The notes under the pieces: model-generated
Databases searched by the model: none
What the model saw: only the letters and a program-made list of their open reading frames with translations
What the model was told of the DNA's origin: nothing
In this document: positions 49,801 to 62,891 of the stretch, one piece after another
Layout of the letters: every line of letters begins with the position of its first letter
Numbering within the stretch: the stretch's first letter is position 1
Source of the DNA: Gorsachius magnificus
Lineage: Eukaryota; Chordata; Aves; Pelecaniformes; Ardeidae
Reading direction: 5' to 3'
NCBI GenBank assembly: GCA_034008185.1
Contig: CM067081.1
Location: 185,277,510 to 185,341,509, forward strand
Length of the DNA stretch: 64,000 nt
Made by a program: the position numbers and the translations under genes

Positions 49801-52800
49801 GTGAATCTTCCATTAATTTTATCAATATTGCCATTTCACTTAGGAGCTAATGTTCATCTTTTCTGTTAAGGTCCAGAAGAATACTATCCTAACAGCAAGG
49901 TTGAGAAGTAGGGCAGGAATCAGTCAGTTCCGTGAATTTAGTGAGGTCAAGGAGTTTGACCTTGTTAAAACGAAACATTTTTCCATCACGTTCAGCATTT
50001 CCATGCAGCCAGCCATGCTGGTTTGTTATGTGTGATGCTGATGCCTGACTGTATCTGTCTTCCTTTCTAACTGTCCTGGCAAAGGGAGGGTTAAGTGGAT
50101 TATAGTGCATGGAAAACTGTAGGAAGTACACCCGCAAGCTCAGGCAGCAGGGGAGGGTGGTTGTAACAGGTAGTTTGTTCTTGCCTTGTACTGGGCGCAG
50201 CCGCTGTCGTCTGTGCCAGAACTTAACCAGTAGTTGCACCAGTATGCCTCTCAGCTACTCTTGTGCCTTAAGCAATTAATTGGTCTAGAAACTGTCTAGG
50301 CATTTCAAAATAAAAGTAATACTTTTAAAGGGATGAAACGTTGAACAATTTGAAGTTGAAACTTCATTTAAAAAAAAAAATCTGCTAATTTGTCAAGCAG
50401 TTAAGTTGACTAGCAAATGTTATTTTACATAGAAATGTTGTAAATTATGGAATCATTATCAAGATTTTTTCCAGTTAAAAAGTTTGTCCTGGGTCAGACA
50501 TTGAACATGACATCCACTGTCTCCTAGCTAATAAAGCCATTGCTTCTCTGACAAAATACATAGTAACAAAGTTGTGGCATGGCTGCAAATGTTCAGGAGA
50601 AGCTATTCAGAAGAGTCGGAAATTCTCAGCACATTTGGGAGTTGAACTGAGCATCTCTTCCCAAATTTTTGCTCCTGTGATTATGAGCAGGAAGGAACTA
50701 AAAACCGCATCCTTCCTGTTTTGCTGCTCGTTGTGGGTTATGCAGCAGGAGAGACAGCACTCTGTCTCTGTTGCTTGATTCACGCTGTTGATTAGATGTT
50801 GGTTGCTATTGCCTTCCTGTCAGTATTGCACTACTCATGACTGCAACCCTCACCGTTTGGACATACTCCTAAATTTGCTGTGAAGTTACAGTAGTATAAA
50901 AGATGCCACATGGACCAAAAATTATACTTGAAAACTGTGATCTCCATTAGTAGTACTTAACAACAGGACTTTTTTTTTTTTAACCACTGATTGTTGGGGG
51001 ATTCCTTGTAGAATTCCTTGACTTGCCTGACATGAATGTGACTTGTGCATTGCTGTGTATTGTGCACACAAATTTAAAATTGTCCTTTAATTCTGGAAAG
51101 TATTCTTTTCAGGTCGCAATATAGACACCTTTGCTATGTCTGCAAGACTAACATTTTTACTATCCAGTGGTGTTGAAGTTAAATTACCTGATAATGATGA
51201 AATGGCTGGTTGCCTAAGGGAGAGAGATCTTGAACTGGCAAACATCTTTGAGAATGCTTCTCTATGATACCAATGATTTTAAAAACTTTGTATTTCTTTG
51301 TTTTTATATTTTTGACAGTGGTCAGTGTTGGGAGTTGTCCAACCTAGTAGTGTGATCGAGGCAAGGTGCTGCAGCTCCGTGTCCCTGGGTCCAGCCAGTA
51401 GCAAAGCTGAGCATTTATTCCAAGCAGGCACATGTGGCCACAGCACATACGTACGTGGCTGGCCACAGAGATCAACGCAGAGCAAACAGCGCTTGCACAA
51501 CCACAAACAACACAAGCGGCCTGATCCTGTTCCCTTCTCTGGCTGATCAGGGTGAAAAGCTTTTAGTGAAAAATACATTAATGTGTGGATCCCTCCAGTA
51601 ACTGGCCTTAGACACTCAGTCTATCCAAGAACTGGCTTCTGATCCTCTGGTCTCCCCTGTTGCTGGCCTGGGCGTGCAAACCCATGAGGCTCGCAGCCCC
51701 AGTTGAGTTGCTGGTACTCAGACCCTCTTGGACATGCACACACACGCACAGATGAATACGATATGGATGCTTCCAGTTAGTGGCCGTAGCCTTGTGGCAG
51801 CTGGCCACGGGAATGCCTCCTGCAAATGGGTCTTGCGGATAGCTGGCCCAGACCTATGGCCTTAATGTTAGCCAACCCTCAAACCCTTAGGCTTAGGCCT
51901 TCTGGTCCTTCCAGTAGCCATCCCTCAGATGTGAGGATCTCTTGTGACTAGATTGAGAGAGGTTCTTTCAGTAACTCAGACCCTGTGATCTCTGCAGAGT
52001 CTGGCCCAGCCTTGTGGCCTGTCTGATACCTGGCTCCCAAGCCTCTTGCTCTACTTGCAGGCTTACGTGGCTTGATGCTTGCTAGTGATTATGTGCACCA
52101 ACATGCACACCCACATGCTGTGTGCACACATGTCTTCGGTTTCTGGCACTACAGACTCGTGGGCCTCTATGATCTGTGGCCACCTTTTAATTTGCTGGCA
52201 CTTTGACCTCTGTGCATCCACATGTACATGGGTTGGAGCCCCCTGTCACCCAGGAAAACAGAAATTGAGTTTAATGAGGAGACTGGTGATCAGGCACATA
52301 ACATGGCCAGTCGTACTGACTGGCAACCTGTTTACATGTGACCAGACCCTCTTACCATCTTCTCTCAGTTTTTGTATTCCCGTTCGTCCCCATTCCACCT
52401 TGATCCCACAGTTAGCCCCTCACCCCTGTAGGCAATCAGTGACGTGGTCTGGAGAGCCTCTCCTGTTGTCTCACCTGGTGGATCTTCTGCCTGGCCTGTG
52501 GGCTGACTGCTCTCCTGCACTGGGACTGTGTCAGAGTGCTCCATGTGCCTGGGTGAGATTGCTGGGATCCCTTTATCTGTCATCATTTTCTGCTTTCTAT
52601 TTGTGGAGACTGGCCTTTAATTGCGTAACCTATAATAGATGTGAGCAAAGTGTCCCTCCCTAATGCTGAAGGTGACCATTCCTGTCTGACGAGTAACCTC
52701 GCTCAGGTAACAATGACTGTGCCTGTTTGATGAACAGATGCAGTGCATCTCCCTAGCTTTGTAAAGCACTTCTGGCACGTATTTGTAGTCTAAGCTTTCC

Positions 52801-54923
52801 TCAAGTTTTATTTCAAGTAAAAAAAATTATCTTTGCAGGTGGCATTTTGAATGATCTTATTGTGAATAACAAGAAGGAAATGCTGTCCAGTGATTCCAAT
52901 CTCTTAATCCTTTGTATGCGAAAGCTTTATGGAATATGGTAGCATGTTGTCAGTTGAGAGACTTCCGTTGGCAGGAAAAAAGTCTTAGTCTAACATTAGG
53001 TAAATTACATACATATGTATCCTAGTAACATTTTTTTGTTTCAAACGTTAAATTTATGAATCAAATCCAAGGCTGACAACCTCGTCATCATGCTTAATGG
53101 GATATTAGAAAGGCCTAATGTGTTGGAGAAATGATTTAGGCATTAATTGAAGCTTGTCTTTTGCCTTGGTAGTCTGGATAGGGTAGTAGCTCAAGGCAGC
53201 TAAGAAGACACAGCTCTTGACAGCTGGAAGAGGAATCCCCCGTAAGAATAAGATGATGATAATTTTCCAAACCAGAAAACTGTTTTTGAGAGACAGTCAG
53301 TTTATCCTAAAAGTAGTGAGAGCGAGTTACTTCAAAAAGGTACACAGTGGAGATTGTAAAGATTGTTCTTCAGATAAGCGCAAGGTCTTAGTGTGCTTTG
53401 AAGTTTTTAAGAAACTTCAAAAGCCACAAAGATTAATGTAAGAAAGAATCTGGCAGAGAGAACTTGTGGTTTTTTATCATTTAGATTTCCCAGAGGAGTG
53501 CAGATATCCCAGTCTCAACCTATGTTATCCTTTTTTGTACCTGGATATTTATTTGTGGAGACCATTGTTAAGTCATAAGATAGAATTACTTGACTAATTC
53601 TTGCAAACACATGTATCTACAGGATACGAGGATTTCCTGCGCTCTCTACCAAAGAACTGTTCCACCCCCCCAACACTTACTGAGGCTTTGTGGAACAGTG
53701 TGTTTACCAGGTTATTTTTCTCAGTGTTGAACAAAGAAGAAATTATACAGCTTGCCATTTTTGATGCTACATTAATCTGTTAAATCTGGGATTCACAAAA
53801 CATTGGCCTTTACAGATACCAGATAACCCTACCAAGACAATGCTGATTCATTTAAAATTTGGAAAGCCACCTTCCAGTAGATTTCTGAGCTGTGGTTCTT
53901 AAATACCTTTTCCCCATCAAGCTTTTGTATGGGTTTTCTTCTTGCATGTGTCTTTCATTCGCAGATACCAGCCTTGAAAGGAGGATAAATGTTATTGGCG
54001 TTGTGTCACCAGGGCAGGAAGAGGGAGCAGAGGAGGTCACTCAAGACTATACCCCTTGCTTTGCAATATTCTACTTGCTCGTTTAAGATTTTAAATCTTG
54101 ATGTTGATTTCCTCACCAGAACCTTTGAAAATACACTTCTTTTGCTCTTTTAAAATATTTCCTATATTACTGTTGCATAAAATGTAGTGGTGGACTAGTA
54201 AAACCTGCTTTTTCAGTTGTTAGTGTAGCACAAGTCAGTTATTAGTCTTGTCATTAGTATGGAGAAGGAAAACTTGCCAGACGTGGTGATTATTTCTATA
54301 TTGCATTAACCTTTTGTTATGAAACAATGGAATTAGTTGGTGCTGCAAAGCCCTGTTTTTTGTTAAAAATCAGCTTTGCACCTAATAGTCATGGATGAAT
54401 AGGGATTGCATTTAAATGGACAATGTAACTTTGAAAATGAAATGTTCTACTTGCTCCTCTGCTTGAAGCAGGCAAAGGTGTTGCAAAGGTAAAGGAGTTC
54501 TTTCCAACAGTAAGTGTTACCATTCTCTCTGTTACCGATGGACTTACACTAAACCAAGAACGTAGAATGACTGTCAAAAATCCCTGTTTTTCTCACTCTG
54601 AAAATATATGGAGGGGAAAAGCTAAAGGATGGGGACTATTCTTCCTTAAAAGAATCCTCCTTGTTGGCACCCAATACCTATTCTTTTGTATTATCCAAGT
54701 TCCATTACATAGCCAGTCTTCTGCCAGGTAATTAACTGTTCAAGTTATGTTTGAGCTAGAAAATAACCCATTTAACTTTGCCATAAAATCAGTAACATTT
54801 ATATAGGTTATTTTTGTCTTATCCTGTTAGGTGTAAGAATTTGTCTGTATCTTTCTGGAATTCCTATTGGATGCTGCCCTCTGATGTTTGTGGAATGAAC
54901 TGCTTTTGGGAAGCTGCTTTTAG
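46059..54923 (+). CDS. GXYLT1: GXYLT1, glucoside xylosyltransferase 1 (5' part, exons 1-2)
   Basis: Only the first two coding exons are in the window (46059-46272 and 54831-54923). The N-terminus MRRFARVALLCLGCG and SLLYGFSQLALSLE matches the type II signal anchor of GXYLT1, with the hydrophobic segment at about residues 7-28. Exon 2 encodes a segment containing WMLPSDVCGMNCFWEAAF, diagnostic for the family. GXYLT1 is a GT8 enzyme of the ER/Golgi that transfers xylose from UDP-xylose to O-linked glucose on Notch EGF repeats. The catalytic domain lies in later exons not present here. The frame of the ATG does not fit exon 2 through the best donor: exon 1 appears to lack one base (or carry two extra), see findings. 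The neighbour YAF2 supports the identity by synteny. Confidence 0.92.
46273..54830 (+). other. GXYLT1: GXYLT1 intron 1 (8.6 kb)
   Basis: GC-rich for the first about 580 bases, then ordinary AT-rich sequence. The ATG frame of exon 1 stays open into this intron until TAA at 46923-46925, where AATAAA (46924-46929) overlaps the stop. A C run lies near 47617-47627. A GC-richer, TGGCC-rich repeat-like block occupies about 51326-52680. I recognise no other exon. Confidence 0.85.
51326..52680 (-). mobile_element. Possible solo LTR of an endogenous retrovirus, reverse orientation
   Basis: A block with composition unlike the surrounding intron: richer in GC, CTGGCC and CAGACCCT words. The left edge starts TGTTGGGAGTTGTCC. 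Read on the minus strand this becomes an LTR-like end (...CCCAACA) about 90 bases after an AATAAA (complement at 51414-51419), the arrangement of R-U5. From 51587 to about 52230 a degenerate unit of roughly 45-60 bases (CAGTAACTGGCC / CAGACCCTCTGG) recurs, as in some U3 regions. The right edge is uncertain and no target-site duplication was found. Reading frames within it look like chance. A diverged minisatellite is the alternative. Confidence 0.4.
54831..54923 (+). CDS. GXYLT1: GXYLT1 coding exon 2
   Basis: 93 bases between the acceptor ATCCTGTTAG and the donor TTTTAG|GTAGGA. After one base completing an Arg codon it reads CKNLSVSFWNSYWMLPSD and then VCGMNCFWEAAF, closely matching human GXYLT1. 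It contributes 31 codons, and the flanking introns are phase 2 on both sides, so the exon can be skipped without frame loss. I recall a human splice form lacking such a 31-residue segment. Confidence 0.95.
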
Positions 54924-55405
54924 GTAGGATCTATTATTAAATAGTACTTTATTATTTGATTGCAGACAGGTGTAGCTGATAAGTATTTTTGCCTAGTTAG
55001 CAAGGTGACTAAGCAAAATATTTTGATTGCTTCACATGCATTTCACCTGCTTATATTATGGTTACTTTTAGCTGGGCTTTCTCCTGTTTTATTATGTTTT
55101 TAAAATTGTAAACTCAAGTGTTATTACAGAGAGTAGCTTTTTTTTCAGTTATGTTGCTTCATTAGAGACTTGCTAACATTGGTAAACTGTCTATCTGAAT
55201 ATAGCTGGAAAAGTTACTGATGAATTAATTATTTTTGATAAATAAAACTTGCTGCACAGTAATATCCATGATGTAATCTGCAATAAAAACTGACAGATAT
55301 GTTTAGCAGTTAAGTTTGGAGGTTTTTTAATTCAACTTACATGTTTTATAGAATTTGAGGAGGGTACTGCATCCAAAAGCACTGAAACAACCATTTTACA
55401 ATGTG

Positions 55406-55446
55406 CTTTAAGGTACAGTGTGTTAAAGCATACACTGTCCTTAAAG
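55406..55446 (+). repeat. Imperfect hairpin (15-bp stem, 10-base loop)
   Basis: Left arm 55406-55421 (CTTTAAGG, one bulged T, ACAGTGT), loop 55422-55431, right arm 55432-55446 (ACACTGTCCTTAAAG). The stem is perfect apart from the bulge. It is shorter than a typical microRNA precursor, and the flanks do not extend the pairing convincingly. Confidence 0.85.
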
Positions 55447-58400
55447 TTGCATCTTTAAGTTTAAAGTTTAAATGTTTTGATGTGGTTGTTCAGACGCTTT
55501 AGGCTGCCAGATTACAGAAACAGTTTGAAAAGAAATGGAAGAAGCATTAAGCTACTTGACAGATATGTTCTCTAACCTGCATAGTTCTCTTCAGTATATA
55601 GCTAAAGCTGTAAGTCAGTTTTTTTTGTATTTAAAATTTTACTGATCATCCTTTAATATGGTTGTCTCTTAGTCTGAAGCTTGAATATTTCTAGGGAAGC
55701 AAAGAAAATAAAAGTTTAGCTTCACAAGACTTAATGTATTTTTGAAAATTATGATTGTGGGAAAGACTTTAGGTCTGCCCTCTATTCCTCTCTGCTTGCA
55801 TGTTGTCAGTGCTTTCTAAGCTCATCAGTTGCCAAGAAGTTACTTAAAGAGATAGCTTAGATTGGTTTTTAGTCTGTTGGAGAACTGCACCTGTAATTTG
55901 GGTCTGCTGAGTTTCTTGCTGCCCTTGGTAGCCACAGTCCACAGGGATTCATCTGACTTTCCCTTTGGCAGATTTAGCTGTCTGAACGGACTCAATTAAC
56001 TTTTTTTTTTTTTTCCCTTAAAGGTTAGCTTTTGGGAGTTTAGCTTTATGAAGTTTAGTGCAGGGGCATAAACCAAAGCACGTCAGTGCTGTTGCGGTGG
56101 AGGCCGTAGGGGCTTTAGCCTGAGCTTAGTGGAGGGACAGGATGTGACTGCAAGCTTCATTCATCCCTGGACATCTGAGCCAGTTGCATAGTGCTGAGAG
56201 AGGAGAGGGTCTCGCTGTCTTCTGATCCCATTGACCATGGTGATGTCTATGAAATCTCCACAATACAATGTAAAGCACTTAAGGAGAAAAATTCCTTTCT
56301 GGATTTTCTGCCAGGCTTAAGGCAAGTGGGGCCTTGGAACCAGAAGCAGAGAAACCCCGTGCAGTTCCTGTGTACATACCTTAAGCTGTAGCTTGTATTA
56401 TTCTGTTAAGGATGCAATATGTGGCTGTGAAGACAAGTCTGTTGAAGCATGCATTGATTATGACATTTACTGGGCGAGTGCAGCTTCTTTCATGGTGAAC
56501 CCCTAATATTTGCAAAATTTAATGTTTATACATTTTGAAACAGAAAAAAAGCTGCTTAAATGTGTAAAGGGGATGTGGTGTTCAAATTAATCATTTCAGG
56601 TTGAGCTTGATTATCAATATATTACTATTAAATTAATCCCCATATGTTCTGCTGACTCTGGTGCTTGTTGAATTCCTCAGTGAGGTGCTCTAACTTAAGA
56701 AAGGGCCCCCTTGCCAACCCCAAACTTGATTTATTTCTTGCTGTGTTTAATAAGTTCAGTTGGTTTCAGAGAGATGCAGTGAGTTTGTGTAAGAGAAAAG
56801 GTGGGGAAGATGGCAGAGAGGAGGAGAAAGCGCTCCCTCTTTGGATAGCAGCAAGCAATTACAGTGGCTCAGCATCTCAACCTGCTACCTAAGCCTATTT
56901 TCTTTGTATGTGCTGGAATAACACAGAAGATAGTTGCAGTTTGGTTTCAGCTTTGGATATGAGTTAAAATTTTGTTTAACTCTCAAAAAAAATATGTGCA
57001 CTGAGAAGCTGAAGGGTTTACACCTTTGATATCATCTTATGCTTTGAACGTGATACTTGGTAGTTGTTCTGAGGCTGCAGTCAGATTTTTGGAGGAAGAG
57101 GAAGGAACTGAATTCCATGGAATTTTATTAACCACAGCAAATGAAGACTAGCATTCTTGTTTTCTGAGCTTGTATGTGCAGGGCCACTTCAAGATTCTTC
57201 ATGAAGATAAAGCCTCTTGAAAGCTTGTTCTGTAAAGAGGCAACATCATGGTTCTGAATTTGGGATCTTGAAATAGAAAGGAGGGAGTTCTACCATAGTG
57301 TCTTGTTCCAAATAATTTGATCCTGTGTTGACTAAGCCTTTGTGTTCTTGTTAAGTGCAGTTGTTTTAGTGAGGTACAGAATAAAGTTGGACTGGGACAG
57401 GGAGAGAGTTACAAGAAAAGCCTAAGAGTTACACATCTGACTGAAATCTTAGGATAGCTAACTCCACTGCCTGTAGATGTGCCAACAAAATAATGGGAAT
57501 TCCAGTGAGTTTGCCCTTAATAGAAATGTCAGTTTGGTCATAGAACTGCACTAACACTTATCTTGAATCTTCTATTGGGCCTGGTTTAATTCATAAAAAG
57601 AGAGCAACACTATTTATCCAGATCATAAATCAGTTTGGGAATGGAGATTCTGGTGTTCTATTCTTGCTCCTTCAATAAACTAACCAAATGAGTTTGTTCA
57701 GAGGAGCAGAGCATATAGCCAGAATTTCTTTGCCAATAGTAGATTCATAAAATTTAACTCAATGTTAGGATGTCTCTTTTTCCCTTTACCCGTGAAGTTT
57801 TTCAAACACTGAAATGTAGTCCTTCAGCTCTGGGGTTTTTCAGTCTTTTATTTGAAATAACTTAGGCTGCTTTCTCTCTGTTTTTAGCTTGAAATTCTAG
57901 TAGGCTTTTTTCTCCTGGATATCAGAACCACAGGGATTTGTTTATCCATGAGAGAAAGAACTTGACGTAGACATTTTTGAAATGCAGCTTGCTACAACAT
58001 TTCCTTTCAGTAGCTGTAAGTGTATAAAGTGTGAGGTGAGAACTAATGTTCTGTGGATTTGCAAGACTCAGGTTAGTATAATAGAAGTGTTGGAGATCTA
58101 TAGATGAATCTGGAATTTTTTAGGAGAGAGGTGTATCTATAGACTTCAGTATGACCCATGCTACAGCTAATTCGACATCATTTGAAATCGATGAGCTCTG
58201 AGCAGTTGCTGCTTCTACTAATGGATAATAAGGATGTTGTTTCTTTAAGTTTAATCAGTGTAAGATCTAATGCTTATGCTGTATGTAGGAAGGATTTTGG
58301 AGCTATTCTGCCCCCGTATTTTTTATCACCATTCTGATTATCAACATTATTGAGATAGAGGGTCTTGTCTTGTGCTTTTGGTACAGAGTATTTGTTAGCT

Positions 58401-60080
58401 TTCGCATTGATAGAGGACGTATGAAACCACTTTTACATACGGTGGTATAGATTTTATAAAAAAATTGTAAAAATGCTGATAAAGATAACATGAGGCTCAG
58501 GTTTCACCTGATCTAGATGATGTGTGTCTTTTCTAGTACGCCTTTCATCTAGCTGGTTTGGCTGCTGATTTCCTACTGTGACAGAAGAAATTCTTAGCGG
58601 TCATTACAACAGCTATCTGACCTGCCTGATTTCAGTTGCTGGATGTTGTTTCTAAGTGGCCTTTAACTTGCATTGCCTATTAAAAAACCCAGGTTTCACT
58701 ATTTTTTGAATATATTGAGGTCCTGGTGGTGTGGATATATTGAGATGAATTGTGACAGTCCTGAAAAACGGGACTTCTCTAAACTAGCTAGCTCATTGAA
58801 GGATGGTGCTTTGGACTTTTATAGTCAATTTTTAAATGACTAATATATTGTAACTTCAAACCTAATCTACTAATTGAGTTTGTAATTGAATAGATGACAT
58901 TTGGACATCATATGCACTGGTATCATTAGCATACTTTTGCAACATAAGCTCTGATTAAGACCTATTTTTAATTCAGCACAGAAGTAGGAGGTTAAGAAGC
59001 TCAGTAAAAACTAGAGTTTTCATCAGTTACAAATCCAGATAATTTCTGTAGTTACCTTGATCTTACTTCTAATAAGTGTGGGAATGATTTAACGGTTGCA
59101 TTTTAATCAGTGTAAGCTTTGTTGCCTTCTCACTCCCTATTTGCTTTTTTTTTTTCTGGTGACTAAGGCTGCTGGGTTAGGCTCCTTAATGATCAATTGA
59201 TTCAGATCAAACAGAAAACATTAAAAGAAAAAAGGATGCAATAAGTAAGCCATCTGTATTGTATTTACATATCTACCATTTGTTTTTCTGAGGTACGTCG
59301 TGGTGCCAGGTTTGAAATAATAGAGGTTGATCATATGAAAATATTTTCCCTGCATATTATAATGAATGCAATTTGCATTTTCCATACTAATTGTCAAAAA
59401 AATTGTATGAGTAAAATATTTGCACTGATAATGCGGTTAGCTTCTTATACTGAAGAAGGAAGCACATTTGCAGTAGGCTTCTGTTTGTTCTTTTTGTAAG
59501 CGTAAACAACTTTAACTCATCTGAGCCTGGCATCCTAGTCCATTTGGTTATAATATCAGGGAAAGTGAGTTTAATGATCTTGTGGAAGGACTGAGAGACT
59601 TTATTAAGCAACCTTGTTTAGGAAGCTGAATATCACATGCCTTGTGTTACAGACCATATGGAGAAAAGATCAAAGAAAACCAAAGCTGTAGCTCTATCGG
59701 AACCAGTGTAGAACTGGGTTTGATGTAGAATAATTTTTAAAATGTTTTTTGTAACCTACAAAAGAATTCTTACATCCTTGTATTACTGTTACATAATACA
59801 GTGGTGGTTGTACATAAAACCTAGTGATGCAAGTTAGGATGATGGCAGTTTTCTCAGAAAATGACAAATATTTTTACATTGTTCAAAACTCATGCGATTA
59901 TAGTAAACATGGTAAATCCTCATGGGCCGGAGTAAAATTTGAAAGGACAGCTGAGGTCAATTTGTTGCTTGAGCTATTCATACCACTCTGTGCTCTCAGT
60001 ACCTGTGATGGTGACTAAGTCATAGCTATCCTCCTGCATGGTGGCTTCCAGCTCCTCCTGTTTGTTGTCCGTGCTGCGTG

Positions 60081-60631
60081 TGGCCAGTAGGAGTACGGAA
60101 GTGGTTGTCCCCCTGTACTCAGCACTGGTGAGGCCACACGTCAAATCCTGTGTTCAGTTTTGGACCCCTCAGTACAAGAAGGACATTGAGGCACTGGAGC
60201 GCGTCCAGAGAAGGGCAACAAAGCTGGTGAGGGGTCTGGAGCGGCTGAGGGAATGGGGTTTTTTAGCCTGGAGGAAACGAGGTTGGGGGGAGACCTTATC
60301 GTGCTCTGTAACTACCTGAAAGGAGGCTGTAGCCAGGTGGGGGTCGGTCTGCTATCCTAAGTAACTAGTGATAGGATGAGAGGAAATGGCCTCGAGTTGC
60401 ATCAGGGCAGGTTTGGGTTGAATACTAGGAAAAATTTCTTTAGTGAAAGAGTGGTCAAACATTGGAACAGGCTGCCCAGAGAGGTGGTGGGGTCACCATC
60501 CTTGGAGGAGTTCAAAAAACGTGTAGACATGGCACTTTGGGACATGGCTTAGTAGGCATGGTAGTGTTGGGTTGATGGTTGGACTTGACAATCTTGGAGG
60601 TCTTTTCCAACCTTAATGATTCTATGATTCT
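60081..60631 (+). mobile_element. CR1 LINE, 5'-truncated, with 3' end of ORF2
   Basis: About 550 bases in sense orientation. The first part encodes the C-terminal end of the CR1 ORF2 reverse-transcriptase protein ([28 protein letters not shown]), then the frame is broken. The 3' UTR follows (GGAACAGGCTGCCCAGAGAG, GGTTGGACTTGACAATCTTG) and ends with the CR1 terminus ATGATTCTATGATTCT. Non-LTR retrotransposons of this family are usually truncated on insertion. The element is inactive. Confidence 0.95.
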
Positions 60632-62442
60632 ACTAATCTTTCCTTCCTTGGCTTCCCCAGCCACGTTAGGGGAATAGGAGAGGATAGCTTGTTTGCCACT
60701 GAAGTCGGGCAGGGAGCTTTCTTTTGATCCCTAGGCATGCTCTTAGTAGCACATCAACGGACAGGCGAAAGGAACTTTAGTGCACAGTTTGTAACACAGA
60801 ATTAAGGCTGACTGTGGTTCCTTTGTAGCTTTCCATAACAACAGTGCCGCTATACCTGAGTGCAGCTTAAAAAAAAAGGAGAAAAATAAAGTTGCCCTTG
60901 GTCACACTGACAACTCTTTGAATGGAACCCAGGTCGCACTAGATGCTGTAACACTGGCTGCTCTGGAAGGTTTGGAGCTCAGAAGGCAGCGTGTGCATGC
61001 GCTGTGACCTCAGTAAAGCAGGCTCCGTTTTGGGACAGGCTTAATGATCACAGATTAGGTGGAGTTGTATGCAGGATTCCTTATGTCTGTCTGGGCGTTC
61101 CTGAGTTTGGTTTGGTACCCTCTCGTCTGTGCTCTTAATGTGTTGTGTAAGAATAAGAATAGGAGAACCATACCTTAAACATATGCAGGAGACCCCCTGC
61201 TGCAGTACCTTGGGCCAAGTTGAGAGGGCAGAACTAAGATTTTCGTCGAGCTGATGAGTATTTTAGTGATCATATCATTTGGATTTTGGTTTTTTTTTTG
61301 TAAGAAGTTCAGCTGGAATGCAGTGAAGGTTCTAGAAGAATACAACCCATCGAAATGTACCTCTGTAGCTTACTACCAAGTTATTACTTCATCATTTTAA
61401 TTGACCTAGAAATGCTAATTTAATACACAGTGTGCCATGGTATATGCATCTTTAAGCATAAGGCAGTGTCTTGACAGGCGGGCTCCGGAAAATCTTGTTG
61501 TAGTAGATTCATTGAGCATATCCAGCTATGCTCCTCTGTCAGAGGTTATTAAACCCACAGTAGAATTAATCAGTACAAAATGAAGGTCTACACTTCAACA
61601 CAGAAATACTTCAGGGCAAGGCTGGTACCTGGCCTCGCGCTGCTGCTGAGCAGCATGTTTTAAAGTTACATGGTTTCGCTCTCACAGTGTCAAAGTGGAT
61701 TGTTTAAAATGTGTTTTCCAAAGTCAGTGGGAGTATGCATGGTGTTCTCTCTTGAGTGTTTTATTTAATTTATTTTTACTGTGCTACCATTCGTGTAATT
61801 AGTATCCTCAGACAAATAAAGTTCTCTTATTTGTCCCTAAACACTCAAATCCTGTCATGGCTTCCTGCTCAGTATCTTCTATTGGATTACAGGTGCATTC
61901 TTTTCTCTTCCATTTTAATTACCAGAGACTTCCCCCCCCACCCCCAGGAGCTAGGACTCCCACATTACTGGAGATTTTTTTTCCTTTAGAAATTAGGGCT
62001 GTCAAGTTTTCCTTGTTAGTCTATCCAAACCACGTACTAAAATACAATTTGTATTTCACTCTATTGCTGCTTTTTTCAGCTCTTCCACTAAGTTCTCCCA
62101 CACCAAAACATCAGGCTACTAGTATTTAGAAATGTGCATATAAAAATTTGCATTTGTATTTTTGTTTTCCACGTTGCCTCTCAACATTTTTTTGGAAGTA
62201 TCTCCTCACATTTGAAAGTGTCTTAACTCTTCAGAACTTGGATTTGAGGTTCAATAAGGGTATTGCGCTGATACCAGAGCTTGCTCAGGTTCAGACAAGT
62301 TCAGGGAAGTTAACACTTCTTATAAGATACATTTTATTTTGCTCATGGTGAACTCGGATACTGAACTGCTAACAAACCATCTGCGTTGCTGAAAAAGCTT
62401 GTGGCATTAGGTCATACCAGATCCAGGGCTGTCTAAATGAAC

Positions 62443-62891
62443 AAGGGCTACAAAAATGATCTGAGGGCTGGAGCACCTCTCCTACAAGGACAGGCTGAGA
62501 GAGTTGGGGTTGTTCAGCCTGGAGAAGAGAGGGCTATGGGGAGACCTTATTGTGGCCTTTCAGTACCTAGAGGGGGCTTATGGGAAAGATGGGGAAAATC
62601 TTTTTAGCAGGGTTAGTTGTGACAGGACAAGGGGTAATGGTCTTAAACTAAAACAGGGTAGGTTAGACTGGATATAAGGAAGAAATTCTCTACAATGAGG
62701 GTGGTGAAACACTGGAATGGGTTGCCCAGGGAGACGGTGGAGGCCCCATCCCTGGAAAATTCAAGGCCAGGTTGGATGGGGCTGTGAGCAACCTGATCCA
62801 GTTGAAGATGTCCCCGCTCGCTGCACATGGGTTGGGCTAGATGACCTCTAGGGGTCCCTTCCAACCCAAAACATTCTATGATTCTATGATT
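62443..62891 (+). mobile_element. CR1 LINE 3' portion
   Basis: About 450 bases in sense orientation: GGGCTGGAGCACCTCTCCTA, GACAGGCTGAGAGAGTTGGG, GAGAAGAGAGGGC, GGGTTGCCCAGGGAGACGG, then GATGACCTCTAGGGGTCC and the terminus ACATTCTATGATTCTATGAT. Its 3' UTR differs from the CR1 at 60081, so it is probably a different subfamily. No intact frame. Confidence 0.95.

Noticed and set aside
52079..52663. 194-codon open frame in GXYLT1 intron 1
   Set aside because: Lies within the TGGCC-rich repeat-like block, has no recognisable domain, and its Cys/His/Leu-rich composition follows the repeat words.
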